Assembly (NCBI GenBank): GCA_013154135.1
Contig: JAADDB010000297.1
Location: 1 to 23,441 of the forward strand
Direction of reading: 5' to 3'
From: Chloroflexota bacterium
GTDB taxonomy: Bacteria > Chloroflexota > Anaerolineae > JAADDB01
DNA length: 23,441 nt
Part shown: positions 1 to 7,250 of the stretch, piece after piece
How positions within the stretch are numbered: position 1 is the stretch's first letter
Layout: each line of letters opens with the position of its first letter
Translations under genes and position numbers: made by a program
Notes under the pieces: generated by a model
Seen by the model: the letters and a program-made list of their open reading frames with translations, nothing else
What the model was told of the DNA's origin: nothing
Databases searched by the model: none

Positions 1-424
1 TCGCCCGCCGGCCACCCACCAAAAACAGTTCGCCAGGGAAAAATCAACAGGGTGCACAGCCGTGCGCCCGTACCGTTCGTGACCGGCCGGGAATCGCTCC
101 ACCCGGCCTGCGAGGCCCCCCCTTTTACTCGTTACTCGTTATAACCCTCGCCCATTCAGGCCGATCTTGATCTCCAGCCAACTCCTTAATCGTTACTCAT
201 TAATCGTTAATCGTTTTGGCTCCCCCTTCGGGGGCTCTGGATAGGCACATAACCGGCCGAGAATCGCTCCGCACGGCCCCCAATGGGCATCCAGCCAATC
301 CCTTACTCGTTACTCGTTCTATCTTATAGCCCTAGCCCGTCCGAAACGCCCTCCTCCTTCACCCCTTAATCGTTACTCATTAATCGTCAATCGTTACTCT
401 CCCGCGCCACCCTGATACCCCTCA
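1..424. repeat. Repeat-rich non-coding region with heptamer arrays and a ~170-180 bp diverged duplication
   Basis: I see no credible gene here. Four short arrays of a 7-bp unit lie at 125-138 (2 units TTACTCG), 186-213 (4 units), 303-316 (2 units) and 366-400 (5 units), with unit consensus TTAMTCG. The larger block is itself duplicated: an 'ACCGGCCGNGAATCGCTCC' segment at about 82-100 recurs at about 252-270. The array pairs 125/303 and 186/366 are separated by 178 and 180 bp. A small GC hairpin (CCCCC TTC GGGGG) lies at about 222-234. The repeats are read directly; the function is unknown. Confidence 0.8.
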
Positions 425-454
425 TTGTCCTAAGTCCACGGAAACCCGTATAAT
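425..454 (+). promoter_or_regulatory. Sigma-70-type promoter for fchA-folD
   Basis: A perfect -10 box TATAAT at 449-454 is preceded by an 18-bp spacer and a 4/6 -35 box TTGTCC at 425-430. The expected transcript start near 461 gives a leader of about 40 bases before the fchA ATG at 503. It begins just after the last heptamer array. Confidence 0.6.
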
Positions 455-502
455 GCAGGATGTGGGCAGATGAACCCATATTTTGAACGACGGAGGTGAG
501 AG

Positions 503-1126
503 ATGCTTATAGATTTGACCCTGCGAGATTATCTGGACCAGCTTGCTTCTGCAGCACCGACGCCTGGGGGCGGCGCCGCGGCCGCGCTGACCGGCGCCCA
601 AGGGGCCGCGCTCGTCAGCATGGTCTGCAACCTGACCATCGGGAAGAAGAAGTACGCGGATGTGGAAGAGGAGATGAAGCAGGTTTTGGCCCAAAGTGAA
701 ACGCTCCGGGCCAAGTTGACCGAGCTCATCGACAAGGACGCGGCCGCGTTCGACAAGGTCAGCGAGGCCTATGGGATGCCCAAGAGCACAGACGAGGAAA
801 AGGCCGCGCGACGGGCCGCAATCCAGGAAGCCCTCAAGGGCGCAGAAGCCGTGCCCATGGAGACCATGGAGGCCTGCTTGGAGGTCATCCGTCTGGCCAT
901 TGTGGCCGCACAAAAGGGCAACAAGAACGTGGTCAGCGACGCCGCGGTCGGTGGCATCCTGGCCCACGCAGGACTCCTCAGCGCGGCGGATAATGTGAAG
1001 ATCAACCTGAACCTCATCAAGGATGAAACGTTTGTGGAACGGGAACAAGCCAAACTGGACGCCCTCCTCGATGAGGCCAAGAAAGCGATGGAAGCTCTGG
1101 AAGACGCGCTCCAGGGCAAGCTCTAA
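503..1126 (+). CDS. fchA: Methenyltetrahydrofolate cyclohydrolase (cyclodeaminase/cyclohydrolase family, FchA-like)
   Basis: This 207-residue protein matches the usual length of stand-alone FchA. The family is all-helical and interconverts 5,10-methenyl-THF and 10-formyl-THF, or acts as formimino-THF cyclodeaminase. The N-terminal signature APTPGGGAAAAL (about residues 18-29) is the conserved folate-binding loop, and the SDAAVGG segment near 149-155 is also typical. The start follows GGAGG at 492-496 with a 6-base gap. folD begins 14 bases after the stop, so the two are almost certainly one transcript. A cyclodeaminase role in histidine breakdown is possible, but no hut or formiminotransferase gene is nearby. 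The cyclohydrolase role is favoured because the adjacent FolD lacks its cyclohydrolase lysine. Confidence 0.88.
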   Translation: MLIDLTLRDYLDQLASAAPTPGGGAAAALTGAQGAALVSMVCNLTIGKKKYADVEEEMKQVLAQSETLRAKLTELIDKDAAAFDKVSEAYGMPKSTDEEKAARRAAIQEALKGAEAVPMETMEACLEVIRLAIVAAQKGNKNVVSDAAVGGILAHAGLLSAADNVKINLNLIKDETFVEREQAKLDALLDEAKKAMEALEDALQGKL

Positions 1127-1140
1127 CCGGAGGTGATTTC

Positions 1141-2010
1141 ATGACCGCTGAATTGATGAAGGGAAGTCCCCTGAGCAAGCGCATTCGGGGGGAGGTGAAG
1201 GAACGCATCGCCCAACTTCAGGAAGAGTACGGCCGTGTGCCGGGATTGGCTATCGTGCGGGCCGGAGAGGATCCGGCCTCTGTGTGGTACGCGAACAGCT
1301 TGAAGAAAGCCGCGACCAAGGTGGGCATCAACGCCCAAATCCTCGCTCTGCCGGAGAGCATCCCACAAGAGGAGTTTGAGCGGGAGTTAGAGGCCCTCAA
1401 CCGCGATCCGGACATCCACGGCATCATCCTGCAAGAGCCCTACCCCGACCACATTGACGCGGACCGGATCGTGAGCCTCCTCAACCCGGACAAAGACGTG
1501 GACGGCGTTCACCCCCTGAACGCGGGATACCACTTCCTGGGGGCTCCCCGCTTCATCCCCGCCACTCCGTTGGGTGGCCTCCTCCTCCTGGAGGAATACG
1601 GCGTGCCCATCAAGGGAGCCGAGGCCGTTGTGGTGGGCCGTTCCAACATCGTGGGGAAGCCCATGGCCCTCCTCCTCCTGAGCCGACATGCCACGGTCAC
1701 GGTGTGTCATTCCCGCACCCGCGACCTGGGCGAGGTCACCCGTCGCGCGGACATTCTTTGTGTCGCGGTGGGGAAACCGGGTATTATAACAGGGGACATG
1801 ATCAAACCCGGAGCCACAGTGGTGGACTTCGGCACCAACCCGGTGGGGGATGAGCTGAAGGGAGACGTGGACTTCGAAAGCGCGGTAGAGGTCGCGGGGA
1901 AGATCACCCCGGTGCCGGGCGGTACCGGACCGGTGACCACTGCGGTCTTGCTGCGCAACGTGCTGAACGCGTTCGAAAAGACCCTCGGCTTGCCCCTGAC
2001 CGGAGCCTAA
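1141..2010 (+). CDS. folD: FolD-type methylenetetrahydrofolate dehydrogenase, cyclohydrolase lysine missing
   Basis: This 289-residue protein covers the full FolD length. The family oxidises 5,10-methylene-THF to methenyl-THF and usually also hydrolyses methenyl-THF to 10-formyl-THF in the cytosol. Conserved features include the GEDPASVWY segment with Tyr50, Gln98, KDVDG with Asp121, the Rossmann motif GRSNIVGKP (about 168-176) and the closing PGGTGPVTT. The residue four after Tyr50, the lysine needed for cyclohydrolase activity (Lys54 in E. coli, Lys56 in human MTHFD1), is Leu54 (TTG at 1300-1302). The neighbouring residues align without a gap. The usual QLPLP loop reads QEPYP. The enzyme is therefore probably dehydrogenase-only, with fchA supplying the second step. 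The start has GGAGG at 1129-1133 with a 7-base gap. Confidence 0.93.
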   Translation: MTAELMKGSPLSKRIRGEVKERIAQLQEEYGRVPGLAIVRAGEDPASVWYANSLKKAATKVGINAQILALPESIPQEEFERELEALNRDPDIHGIILQEPYPDHIDADRIVSLLNPDKDVDGVHPLNAGYHFLGAPRFIPATPLGGLLLLEEYGVPIKGAEAVVVGRSNIVGKPMALLLLSRHATVTVCHSRTRDLGEVTRRADILCVAVGKPGIITGDMIKPGATVVDFGTNPVGDELKGDVDFESAVEVAGKITPVPGGTGPVTTAVLLRNVLNAFEKTLGLPLTGA

Positions 2011-2029
2011 GCCGCAAATCCGCTGAGAG

Positions 2030-2074
2030 AAGGGGAGCCCCTGGGAGTCGTCCGTGGCACCGAGGGCTCCCCTT
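2030..2074 (+). terminator. Strong inverted repeat after folD, possible terminator or processing hairpin
   Basis: The arms AAGGGGAGCCC (2030-2040) and GGGCTCCCCTT (2064-2074) form a perfect 11-bp stem around a 23-base loop, starting 20 bases after the folD stop. No U-tract follows, so this is not a canonical intrinsic terminator. It may separate the folate pair from the lipoprotein gene or act as an RNA-stabilising hairpin. Confidence 0.45.
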
Positions 2075-2113
2075 CACCTGCCATGCTGGTTCCGGACGAA
2101 AGGAGAAACGTAC

Positions 2114-3274
2114 ATGCAACGCAAGCTCTTACTCGCCATCCTCATCTTTGGACTCCTCCTCGTCGGACTGACAGCCTGTGCCAAGAAAACCCCTACCCCC
2201 ACCCCCACGCCCATCCCTTCCCCCACACCGGAACCAACACCAACGCCCGAAGCAGCCGCGACATCCGCGGAAGAAACGCCCCAACACGAACTCACCCAGC
2301 TGGAACAGTACTACCGGGCCTTAGAAGCCTTGCCCGCGTACAGCGCCACCCTTGTCATGGTCTATGAACCGGCCCCGGGGACGGACGTCAAGCCCTTCCG
2401 GGTGGAATTTGAGGAACTACGAGCCCAGGGAGAACCGGAACGCCAATGGGTCCACATCCACGGCCTTTCCAGCGTGGACCCGAACATGAAGCGGAATGAC
2501 GCGGTGTACACCTTTATCGGCAACAAGACCTGGTTCCACGCGGGGGATGAACGCTTTTACACCACCAAATCCACCCGCCAGCGCCGCGTCTTCCTCTCTC
2601 CCGAGGACTTCATCCCCCCGACCACCGAACTCAAGGACATGGGTCCCTATCCTGAACCCATCAACGGCCAGAAAGTGCACTACTATCAGATCGCCGACGG
2701 GAGCCAACTCTTCGGCAATGGACCGGATCAGCCGGTGAACCCGGAACTCCTCCAGGGGGACGTGTGGGTTTCGGAAGAGGGGGGCTACATCGTCCGGTAC
2801 ATCATCAAGATCAAAGCCGATGACCTGAAATTACGCCCCACCCCCACACCGGGCACCCTGACGGTGGAATACAACGTCACCCCCCTGCGCCCGGAAGATG
2901 TGGACATCCAACCGCCGGAAGATGCCCTGACCGTGGAACAAGTGCGTCTCCCCGGCTTTGAAGAAGGGGGATTCCCCCTGCCCGAGGACGCGGACATCAT
3001 CTCCCTGGTCCAGGCGGACAACGAACAACTCATCTACTACGCGGTCGTTGGGGTGACGCCCAAAGAGGCCTATGAGGACCTCAAACAGAAACTGGAGGCC
3101 CTGGGTTGGCAAGAGATCGCCGACGATCACCAGGAAACCGAGCAATTCATCTCCACCTCCTGGACCAAGGGGGACGCGGTCATCATGATCCTGTTCAAGA
3201 GCATGGTCCCCCACGGCGGCACCGAAGTCATGGTCCGCAACGGCCCGCCCACCAGCGGAGCAGGTGGAGAATAG
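2114..3274 (+). CDS. Secreted lipoprotein with Thr-Pro tether, function unknown
   Basis: This is a 386-residue protein. The N-terminus is a lipoprotein signal: basic MQRK, a hydrophobic run, then the lipobox LTAC with Cys22. A Thr/Pro/Glu tether follows (about residues 26-47), a style common in Chloroflexota surface lipoproteins. The body is soluble, rich in beta-type sequence, with no catalytic motif I recognise. The overall look (a folded domain measuring an 'EQYYRALEALPAYSATL'-type segment, then a C-terminal segment around residues 310-370) vaguely recalls LolA/LppX-like lipoproteins, but this is only an impression. The start at 2114 is preferred over an in-frame codon at 2054 because AAAGGAG lies 8 to 9 bases upstream and the signal peptide then begins at residue 1. 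It is probably anchored outside the cytoplasmic membrane. Confidence 0.85.
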   Translation: MQRKLLLAILIFGLLLVGLTACAKKTPTPTPTPIPSPTPEPTPTPEAAATSAEETPQHELTQLEQYYRALEALPAYSATLVMVYEPAPGTDVKPFRVEFEELRAQGEPERQWVHIHGLSSVDPNMKRNDAVYTFIGNKTWFHAGDERFYTTKSTRQRRVFLSPEDFIPPTTELKDMGPYPEPINGQKVHYYQIADGSQLFGNGPDQPVNPELLQGDVWVSEEGGYIVRYIIKIKADDLKLRPTPTPGTLTVEYNVTPLRPEDVDIQPPEDALTVEQVRLPGFEEGGFPLPEDADIISLVQADNEQLIYYAVVGVTPKEAYEDLKQKLEALGWQEIADDHQETEQFISTSWTKGDAVIMILFKSMVPHGGTEVMVRNGPPTSGAGGE

Positions 3275-3310
3275 ACCGCGACCACCCAACGAAACGCGTA
3301 CTCATCGTCC

Positions 3311-3380
3311 GTCGGTGGTCGGTGGTCGTCCGTCGGTGGTCGGTGGTCGGTCGTCGTTCGTCGTCCGTCGTCTGTCGTCT
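3311..3380. repeat. Heptanucleotide tandem array, ten GTCNNNN units
   Basis: Ten consecutive 7-bp units, each starting GTC, run in perfect phase: GTCGGTG (four copies), GTCGTCC (two), GTCGTCT (two), GTCGGTC and GTCGTTC. The array lies 36 bases after the lipoprotein stop and 35 bases before the aminotransferase ATG, so it probably falls within a leader or spacer. It is a different family from the TTAMTCG arrays but has the same period. Confidence 0.93.
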
Positions 3381-3415
3381 ACCATCACACATCACTTTGC
3401 TAAGGAGGCAAATCC

Positions 3416-4738
3416 ATGACACACAGGCGTGTTCCAGGTCCCAAGGCAAAAGAATGGATCCGTCGCGATGAAGCGAACATTTCCCCCTCCTACACCCGTG
3501 CCTACCCCTTCGTCATGGCCAAGGGAGAAGGGGTCTACGTGTGGGATGTGGACGGCAACAAGTTCCTGGATTTCACATCCGGCATAGCCGTCACAAGCAC
3601 CGGACACAGCCATCCGGAAGTGGTCCGGGCCATCAAGGAGCAAGCGGAGAAATTCCTCCACATGTCGGGCACGGATTTCTACTACCCCGTGCAAATAGAG
3701 CTGGCCGAAACGTTGAATCGGCTGGCCCCGATGGAAGAACCCACGTTGGTCTTCTTCGCCAACTCAGGGGCCGAATCCATAGAAGCCGCGCTCAAATTGG
3801 CCCGCTACGCGACAAAACGCCCCCACATCCTCGCCTTCCGCAACGCGTTCCACGGGCGCACCATGGGAGCGCTCTCTCTCACCGCGTCCAAAGTAGTCCA
3901 ACGCCGCGGCTTCGCCCCCCTGGTGCCCGAGGTCACCCACGTGGAATACGGGTATTGCTACCGGTGTCCTTTCAACCGCCGATACCCCGATTGCGATCTG
4001 GCCTGCATTCGCTACATCGAGGAGGAACTCTTCCACTCCGAAGTCCCGCCGGACCAAGTCGCCGCGATCTTCGTGGAACCCATCCAGGGAGAAGGTGGGT
4101 ACGTTGTCCCGCCTCCCGGGTGGATGCGGGCCCTGCGGGAACTGTGCGATAAGTACGGCATCCTCCTGGTGGCAGATGAGGTACAGACAGGGATGGGACG
4201 TACGGGCAAGATGTTCGCAATGGAGCATTTCGGCGTGGAACCGGACATCATCGCCTTGGCCAAGGGCATTGCCTCGGGTATGCCCTTAGGTGCCATGATC
4301 GCCCGGAAATCCCTCATGACATGGCCTCCCGGAGCCCACGCGAGCACCTTCGGCGGCAACCCGGTATCCGCCGCGGCGGCCCTGGCCACCATCCGCCTGC
4401 TGGAAAATGGACTGGTGGAAAACGCAGCTCGGGTCGGGAAGCACATGAAGGCTCGGCTCCTGGACATGCAGGAGCATCACCCCAGCATGGGCGATGTGCG
4501 TGGCCTGGGGTTGATGCTGGGCGTGGAACTGGTCAGGGACAAGGAGAGCAAAGTCCGGGCGCCAGAGGTGCGGGACGCGGTGGTCCAACGGGCTTTTGAA
4601 AAGGGACTTCTCCTCCTGGGCGCGGGACGGAACGTCATCCGCTTCATCCCCGCGCTGGTCATCGACGAAAAGACCGCGGATCAGGGCTTGGATATCTTCG
4701 AGGAAGCCCTGAGCGAGGTGGAAAAGGAACTCCTGTAA
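3416..4738 (+). CDS. Class III PLP aminotransferase (GABA/acetylornithine aminotransferase superfamily) with a Cys4 insert
   Basis: This 440-residue fold type I enzyme moves an amino group from an omega- or alpha-amine to a 2-oxo acid, or in some relatives racemises amino acids. Visible signatures are NSGAE (117-121), the FHGRTMGALS segment (145-154), the catalytic DEVQTGMGRTG (254-264, Asp254 contacting the PLP ring nitrogen) and Lys283 in ALAKGIASGMPLG, the Schiff-base lysine. Residues 181-197 hold four cysteines (C181, C184, C193, C197) in CYRCPF...PDCDLAC, as in archaeal 'GABA aminotransferase'-like enzymes, some of which proved to be amino acid racemases. The start has AAGGAGG at 3402-3408 with a 7-base gap. 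The substrate cannot be fixed from sequence; gabT, argD or a racemase are all possible. Confidence 0.9.
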   Translation: MTHRRVPGPKAKEWIRRDEANISPSYTRAYPFVMAKGEGVYVWDVDGNKFLDFTSGIAVTSTGHSHPEVVRAIKEQAEKFLHMSGTDFYYPVQIELAETLNRLAPMEEPTLVFFANSGAESIEAALKLARYATKRPHILAFRNAFHGRTMGALSLTASKVVQRRGFAPLVPEVTHVEYGYCYRCPFNRRYPDCDLACIRYIEEELFHSEVPPDQVAAIFVEPIQGEGGYVVPPPGWMRALRELCDKYGILLVADEVQTGMGRTGKMFAMEHFGVEPDIIALAKGIASGMPLGAMIARKSLMTWPPGAHASTFGGNPVSAAAALATIRLLENGLVENAARVGKHMKARLLDMQEHHPSMGDVRGLGLMLGVELVRDKESKVRAPEVRDAVVQRAFEKGLLLLGAGRNVIRFIPALVIDEKTADQGLDIFEEALSEVEKELL

Positions 4739-4755
4739 CTCCAGACACGCATGTC

Positions 4756-4800
4756 GGCCCGTTATGGCGTAACGTCACGCCACAACGGGCCGGCCATTTT
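4756..4800 (+). terminator. Hairpin terminator after the aminotransferase
   Basis: Arms at 4756-4770 and 4777-4791 form a 15-bp stem with one mismatch (GGCCCGTT paired with AACGGGCC, TGGCGT with ACGCCA) around a 6-base loop. Four T follow at 4797-4800. It starts 17 bases after the stop codon, between convergent genes. Confidence 0.75.
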
Positions 4801-4834
4801 CCCACGTATATCCTCTGACACAACCCGGTCGCTT

Positions 4835-4879
4835 CTTGGCCGCGGACGGGCCCGCGCCCCCGCGGGATGTCAACATCCC
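4835..4879 (-). repeat. Copy A of a GC-rich dispersed intergenic element
   Basis: On the minus strand this reads GGGATGT-TG-ACATCCC (a perfect inverted repeat, 4864-4879), then a GCGG/GCGCGGGCC stretch, then GTCCGCGGCCAAG. An 18-bp core (4835-4852) is identical at 11472-11489. It lies about 40 bases beyond the stop of the MBL hydrolase gene. Confidence 0.7.
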
Positions 4880-4920
4880 CGCCCCGGGAGTCTTCCGTGG
4901 GCAGGTGAAGTCACCGGCCT

Positions 4921-5805
4921 TCAGGCTGCGGCCTTGGCCTTGGAGGAAGCCTTGCGGCGTTTTTGCCGCGCGCGCTTGAGGCGCTGCAATTCCCGCTCGT
5001 ACAAACTGACCACGTTCGCCCGGTGCAGGTGGACGACGAGCCCTTCCAAGGGCACGCGGGATTTGCCAAAGTCCTCCAGGGGGATGCGCAAAAGCTCCTG
5101 AACCGGACGCCCTTCCCGCACTGCCTCCCGAACCGTGTGGATGAGCTTCTCCAAATACGCGATGTTGCTGTCGATCTGCTCCTCGATCTCCCCCCGCAAA
5201 AGGACTTCCCCGTGCCCCTGGACCAGGTGTTCCATGGGATATTGCTTCAACGTCTCCAGGGAGCGAATTAAGTCCTCCGGGTCCCCGTCCACAATGTAGG
5301 GAATGGGCATCATGGTGTCGCTGGCCAACATGGTCCGTTCCTCTTCAATGTACGCGGCGATGAGGTCGGGCGTGTGGCCCGGAGAATGGAAGAGGGTGAT
5401 GGTCTTGTTGCCCAAGTGCAGGGCGGCATTGTCCTCCACCCACAGGGCAGGATGCCGGAGGACAACTTCGTTGAGTTCGGGTTCCGCCTTTTGGGCTTCC
5501 TGGAGCCCTTTGTTCCCGTAGCGGAGGAGGAGTTCATAACACTTCCTGTGGCCGACGACTTCAGCTTCGGGAAACTGGTATGCCCCGTACACGTGGTCCG
5601 CGTGGGAATGGGAAAGGATCACATATCGCACATCGCCCCGCTGTGCCCGCTCGATGAAACGGCGCATCTCCCGAGTCTCGGAGGGAAAGGGAAGGGTGTC
5701 AAAGACGACAACACCGCGCTGGGTGAAGATCACCGTGGCAGTGACTTCTACATACCGGCTGCTGGTGAACACATAAATGTCCTCCGTTAACCGTTCCCGA
5801 AGCAT
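4921..5805 (-). CDS. MBL-fold metallohydrolase
   Basis: This 294-residue protein has the metallo-beta-lactamase fold. The metal-binding set is complete: H66-S-H68-A-D70-H71, His144 near the SPGHTPD turn, Asp163 in ASDTM and His198 in QGHGE. The family hydrolyses thioesters such as hydroxyacylglutathione, lactones, phosphodiesters and many other substrates. This member sits with the glyoxalase II/quinoprotein-relative-like group, and the substrate is not evident. There is no signal peptide, so it is probably cytosolic. The last 25 residues are strongly basic and Ala-rich, which is unusual and may bind nucleic acid or acidic surfaces. The start follows AAAGGAGG with a 5-base gap. It stands alone between hflX and the convergent aminotransferase. 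Confidence 0.87.
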   Translation of the reverse strand: MLRERLTEDIYVFTSSRYVEVTATVIFTQRGVVVFDTLPFPSETREMRRFIERAQRGDVRYVILSHSHADHVYGAYQFPEAEVVGHRKCYELLLRYGNKGLQEAQKAEPELNEVVLRHPALWVEDNAALHLGNKTITLFHSPGHTPDLIAAYIEEERTMLASDTMMPIPYIVDGDPEDLIRSLETLKQYPMEHLVQGHGEVLLRGEIEEQIDSNIAYLEKLIHTVREAVREGRPVQELLRIPLEDFGKSRVPLEGLVVHLHRANVVSLYERELQRLKRARQKRRKASSKAKAAA

Positions 5806-5880
5806 TCCAGCCTCCTTTGGTGTCAGTGTTTATTGCCTTGCCAACACGTTAGACCCTACTCTCGCCCCACCCAACCTCCC

Positions 5881-5922
5881 TTAATCGTCAATCGTTACTC
5901 GTTAATCGTTACTCCTCACTCC
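5881..5922. repeat. TTAMTCG heptamer array overlapping the hflX stop
   Basis: The units TTAATCG, TCAATCG, TTACTCG, TTAATCG and TTACTCC run in perfect 7-bp phase from 5881 to 5915. A sixth, degenerate unit TCACTCC (5916-5922) contains the hflX stop codon (TCA on this strand, TGA in the gene). The array therefore continues into the end of the gene. Confidence 0.9.
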
Positions 5923-7247
5923 CCCTCCCGCACCTGGTAAGGCCGTAAATGGGCCGCCACATGGGGAGGCACCCGCCCCACCAGCCAGGTCCCTTTCCCG
6001 GTGTACTGTTCATCTTCCACAATCCCCGTACGATGAAAGAGGGCCACCAGATCGGCCTTATCGTATGGAATGTGGACCTGCACCGGGATGAGCCGTTCCT
6101 GCAAGGCCTCTTCCACCCGACTGAGCAGGGCTTCCAACCCCCATCCTTTGATCGCGGAGATGGGCACGCCCTCCGGGAAGTAACGCAACCGCTCCCGGAG
6201 TTCCTCTTCCGACAGGAGGTCGATCTTGTTCAACGCGATGACCATGGGGATATCCCCCGCGCCCAATTCCTCCAAGACCTGCTCCACAGTATCCACCTGG
6301 CTGAGAAACGCGGAATGGGTGATGTCCACCACGTGGATGAGGACATCCGCGTCGAGGATCTCCTCCAACGTGGCCCGAAAGGCCGCGACCAGTTGGGTGG
6401 GAAGCTTCTGGATGAACCCCACTGTGTCGGTGACGAGGATCTCCTGCCCGCCCGGCAAGGTGATCCGCCGCGTGGTCGGGTCCAGGGTGGCGAAGAGTTT
6501 GTCATCCGCGTAAACGTTGGAACGGGTGAGCGCGTTCAGGAGGGTGGATTTGCCCGCGTTGGTGTACCCCACGAGGGATACGACGGGCACTTCTGCCTCC
6601 CGCCGGCGCTTCCGATACCGCTCCCGGTGGGCCCGCACTTCCTCCAATTCCCGACGCAGTTGGGCAATGCGCTTCTTGATCTCCCGCCGGTCGACTTCCA
6701 ACTGCGTCTCGCCCGGACCGCGCAGGCCCACGCCGCCAATGCCGCCCCGGCCGGCCGCGCCCCCCGCCTGGCGGGCCAGGTGGGTCCAGGCACGGGTGAG
6801 ACGGGGCAGACGATAGGTGTACTGGGCCAATTCCACCTGGAGCACGCCTTCCTTGGTCTGGGCTCTCTGGGCGAAGATGTCCAAGATCAGCGCGGTCCGA
6901 TCCAGCACCTTCACATCATCGCCCAGGAGCTCCTCCAGTTCCCGCTGCTGCCGGGGGGAAAGTTCCTCGTCGAAGATGACCACATTCGCACCGGTGGCCT
7001 CCACCAGGGCCTTCAACTCCTCCAACTTCCCTTTTCCGATAAGCGTGGCCGGATGGGGACGGTCCAGCCGCTGGGTGAGGGTGCCCACCACTTCCAGGCC
7101 CGCGGTCTCGGCCAGACGAGCCAATTCGGCCAAACTCTCCTCCATGGTGAAGGGGGAACGCTTGCGGCGTCGTTTGATGTCCACACCCACCAACACCGCG
7201 CGCTCCTGAGGCGCCTCTGTGGGCAGAAGACGTGTTCGTTCCGTCAT
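5916..7247 (-). CDS. hflX: HflX-family ribosome-associated GTPase
   Basis: This 443-residue protein belongs to the HflX family, which binds the 50S subunit, splits stalled or heat-damaged 70S ribosomes and rescues translation under stress. The N-terminal HflX domain (about 15-165) ends in the diagnostic glycine-rich segment GRGGIGGVGLRGPGE (166-180). A coiled-coil region (about 185-222) precedes the G domain with G1 GYTNAGKST (227-235), G3 DTVGF (274-278), G4 NKID (340-343) and G5 SAIKG (364-368). A short C-terminal domain completes it. The ATG lies 3 bases after the stop of the trans-sulfuration enzyme, with GAAGGTG as a weak ribosome site inside the end of that gene, so the two are co-transcribed and probably coupled. 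Confidence 0.96.
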   Translation of the reverse strand: MTERTRLLPTEAPQERAVLVGVDIKRRRKRSPFTMEESLAELARLAETAGLEVVGTLTQRLDRPHPATLIGKGKLEELKALVEATGANVVIFDEELSPRQQRELEELLGDDVKVLDRTALILDIFAQRAQTKEGVLQVELAQYTYRLPRLTRAWTHLARQAGGAAGRGGIGGVGLRGPGETQLEVDRREIKKRIAQLRRELEEVRAHRERYRKRRREAEVPVVSLVGYTNAGKSTLLNALTRSNVYADDKLFATLDPTTRRITLPGGQEILVTDTVGFIQKLPTQLVAAFRATLEEILDADVLIHVVDITHSAFLSQVDTVEQVLEELGAGDIPMVIALNKIDLLSEEELRERLRYFPEGVPISAIKGWGLEALLSRVEEALQERLIPVQVHIPYDKADLVALFHRTGIVEDEQYTGKGTWLVGRVPPHVAAHLRPYQVREGE

Positions 7248-7250
7248 GCC

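Noticed and set aside
125..400. CRISPR array or telomere-like repeat
   Set aside because: The repeat is 7 bp, directly tandem and without spacers; no cas gene is present. The arrays are too short and too scattered for a chromosome end.
422..1048. Minus-strand open frame opposite fchA
   Set aside because: It runs through the TATAAT promoter and is antisense to a protein with a clear family signature.
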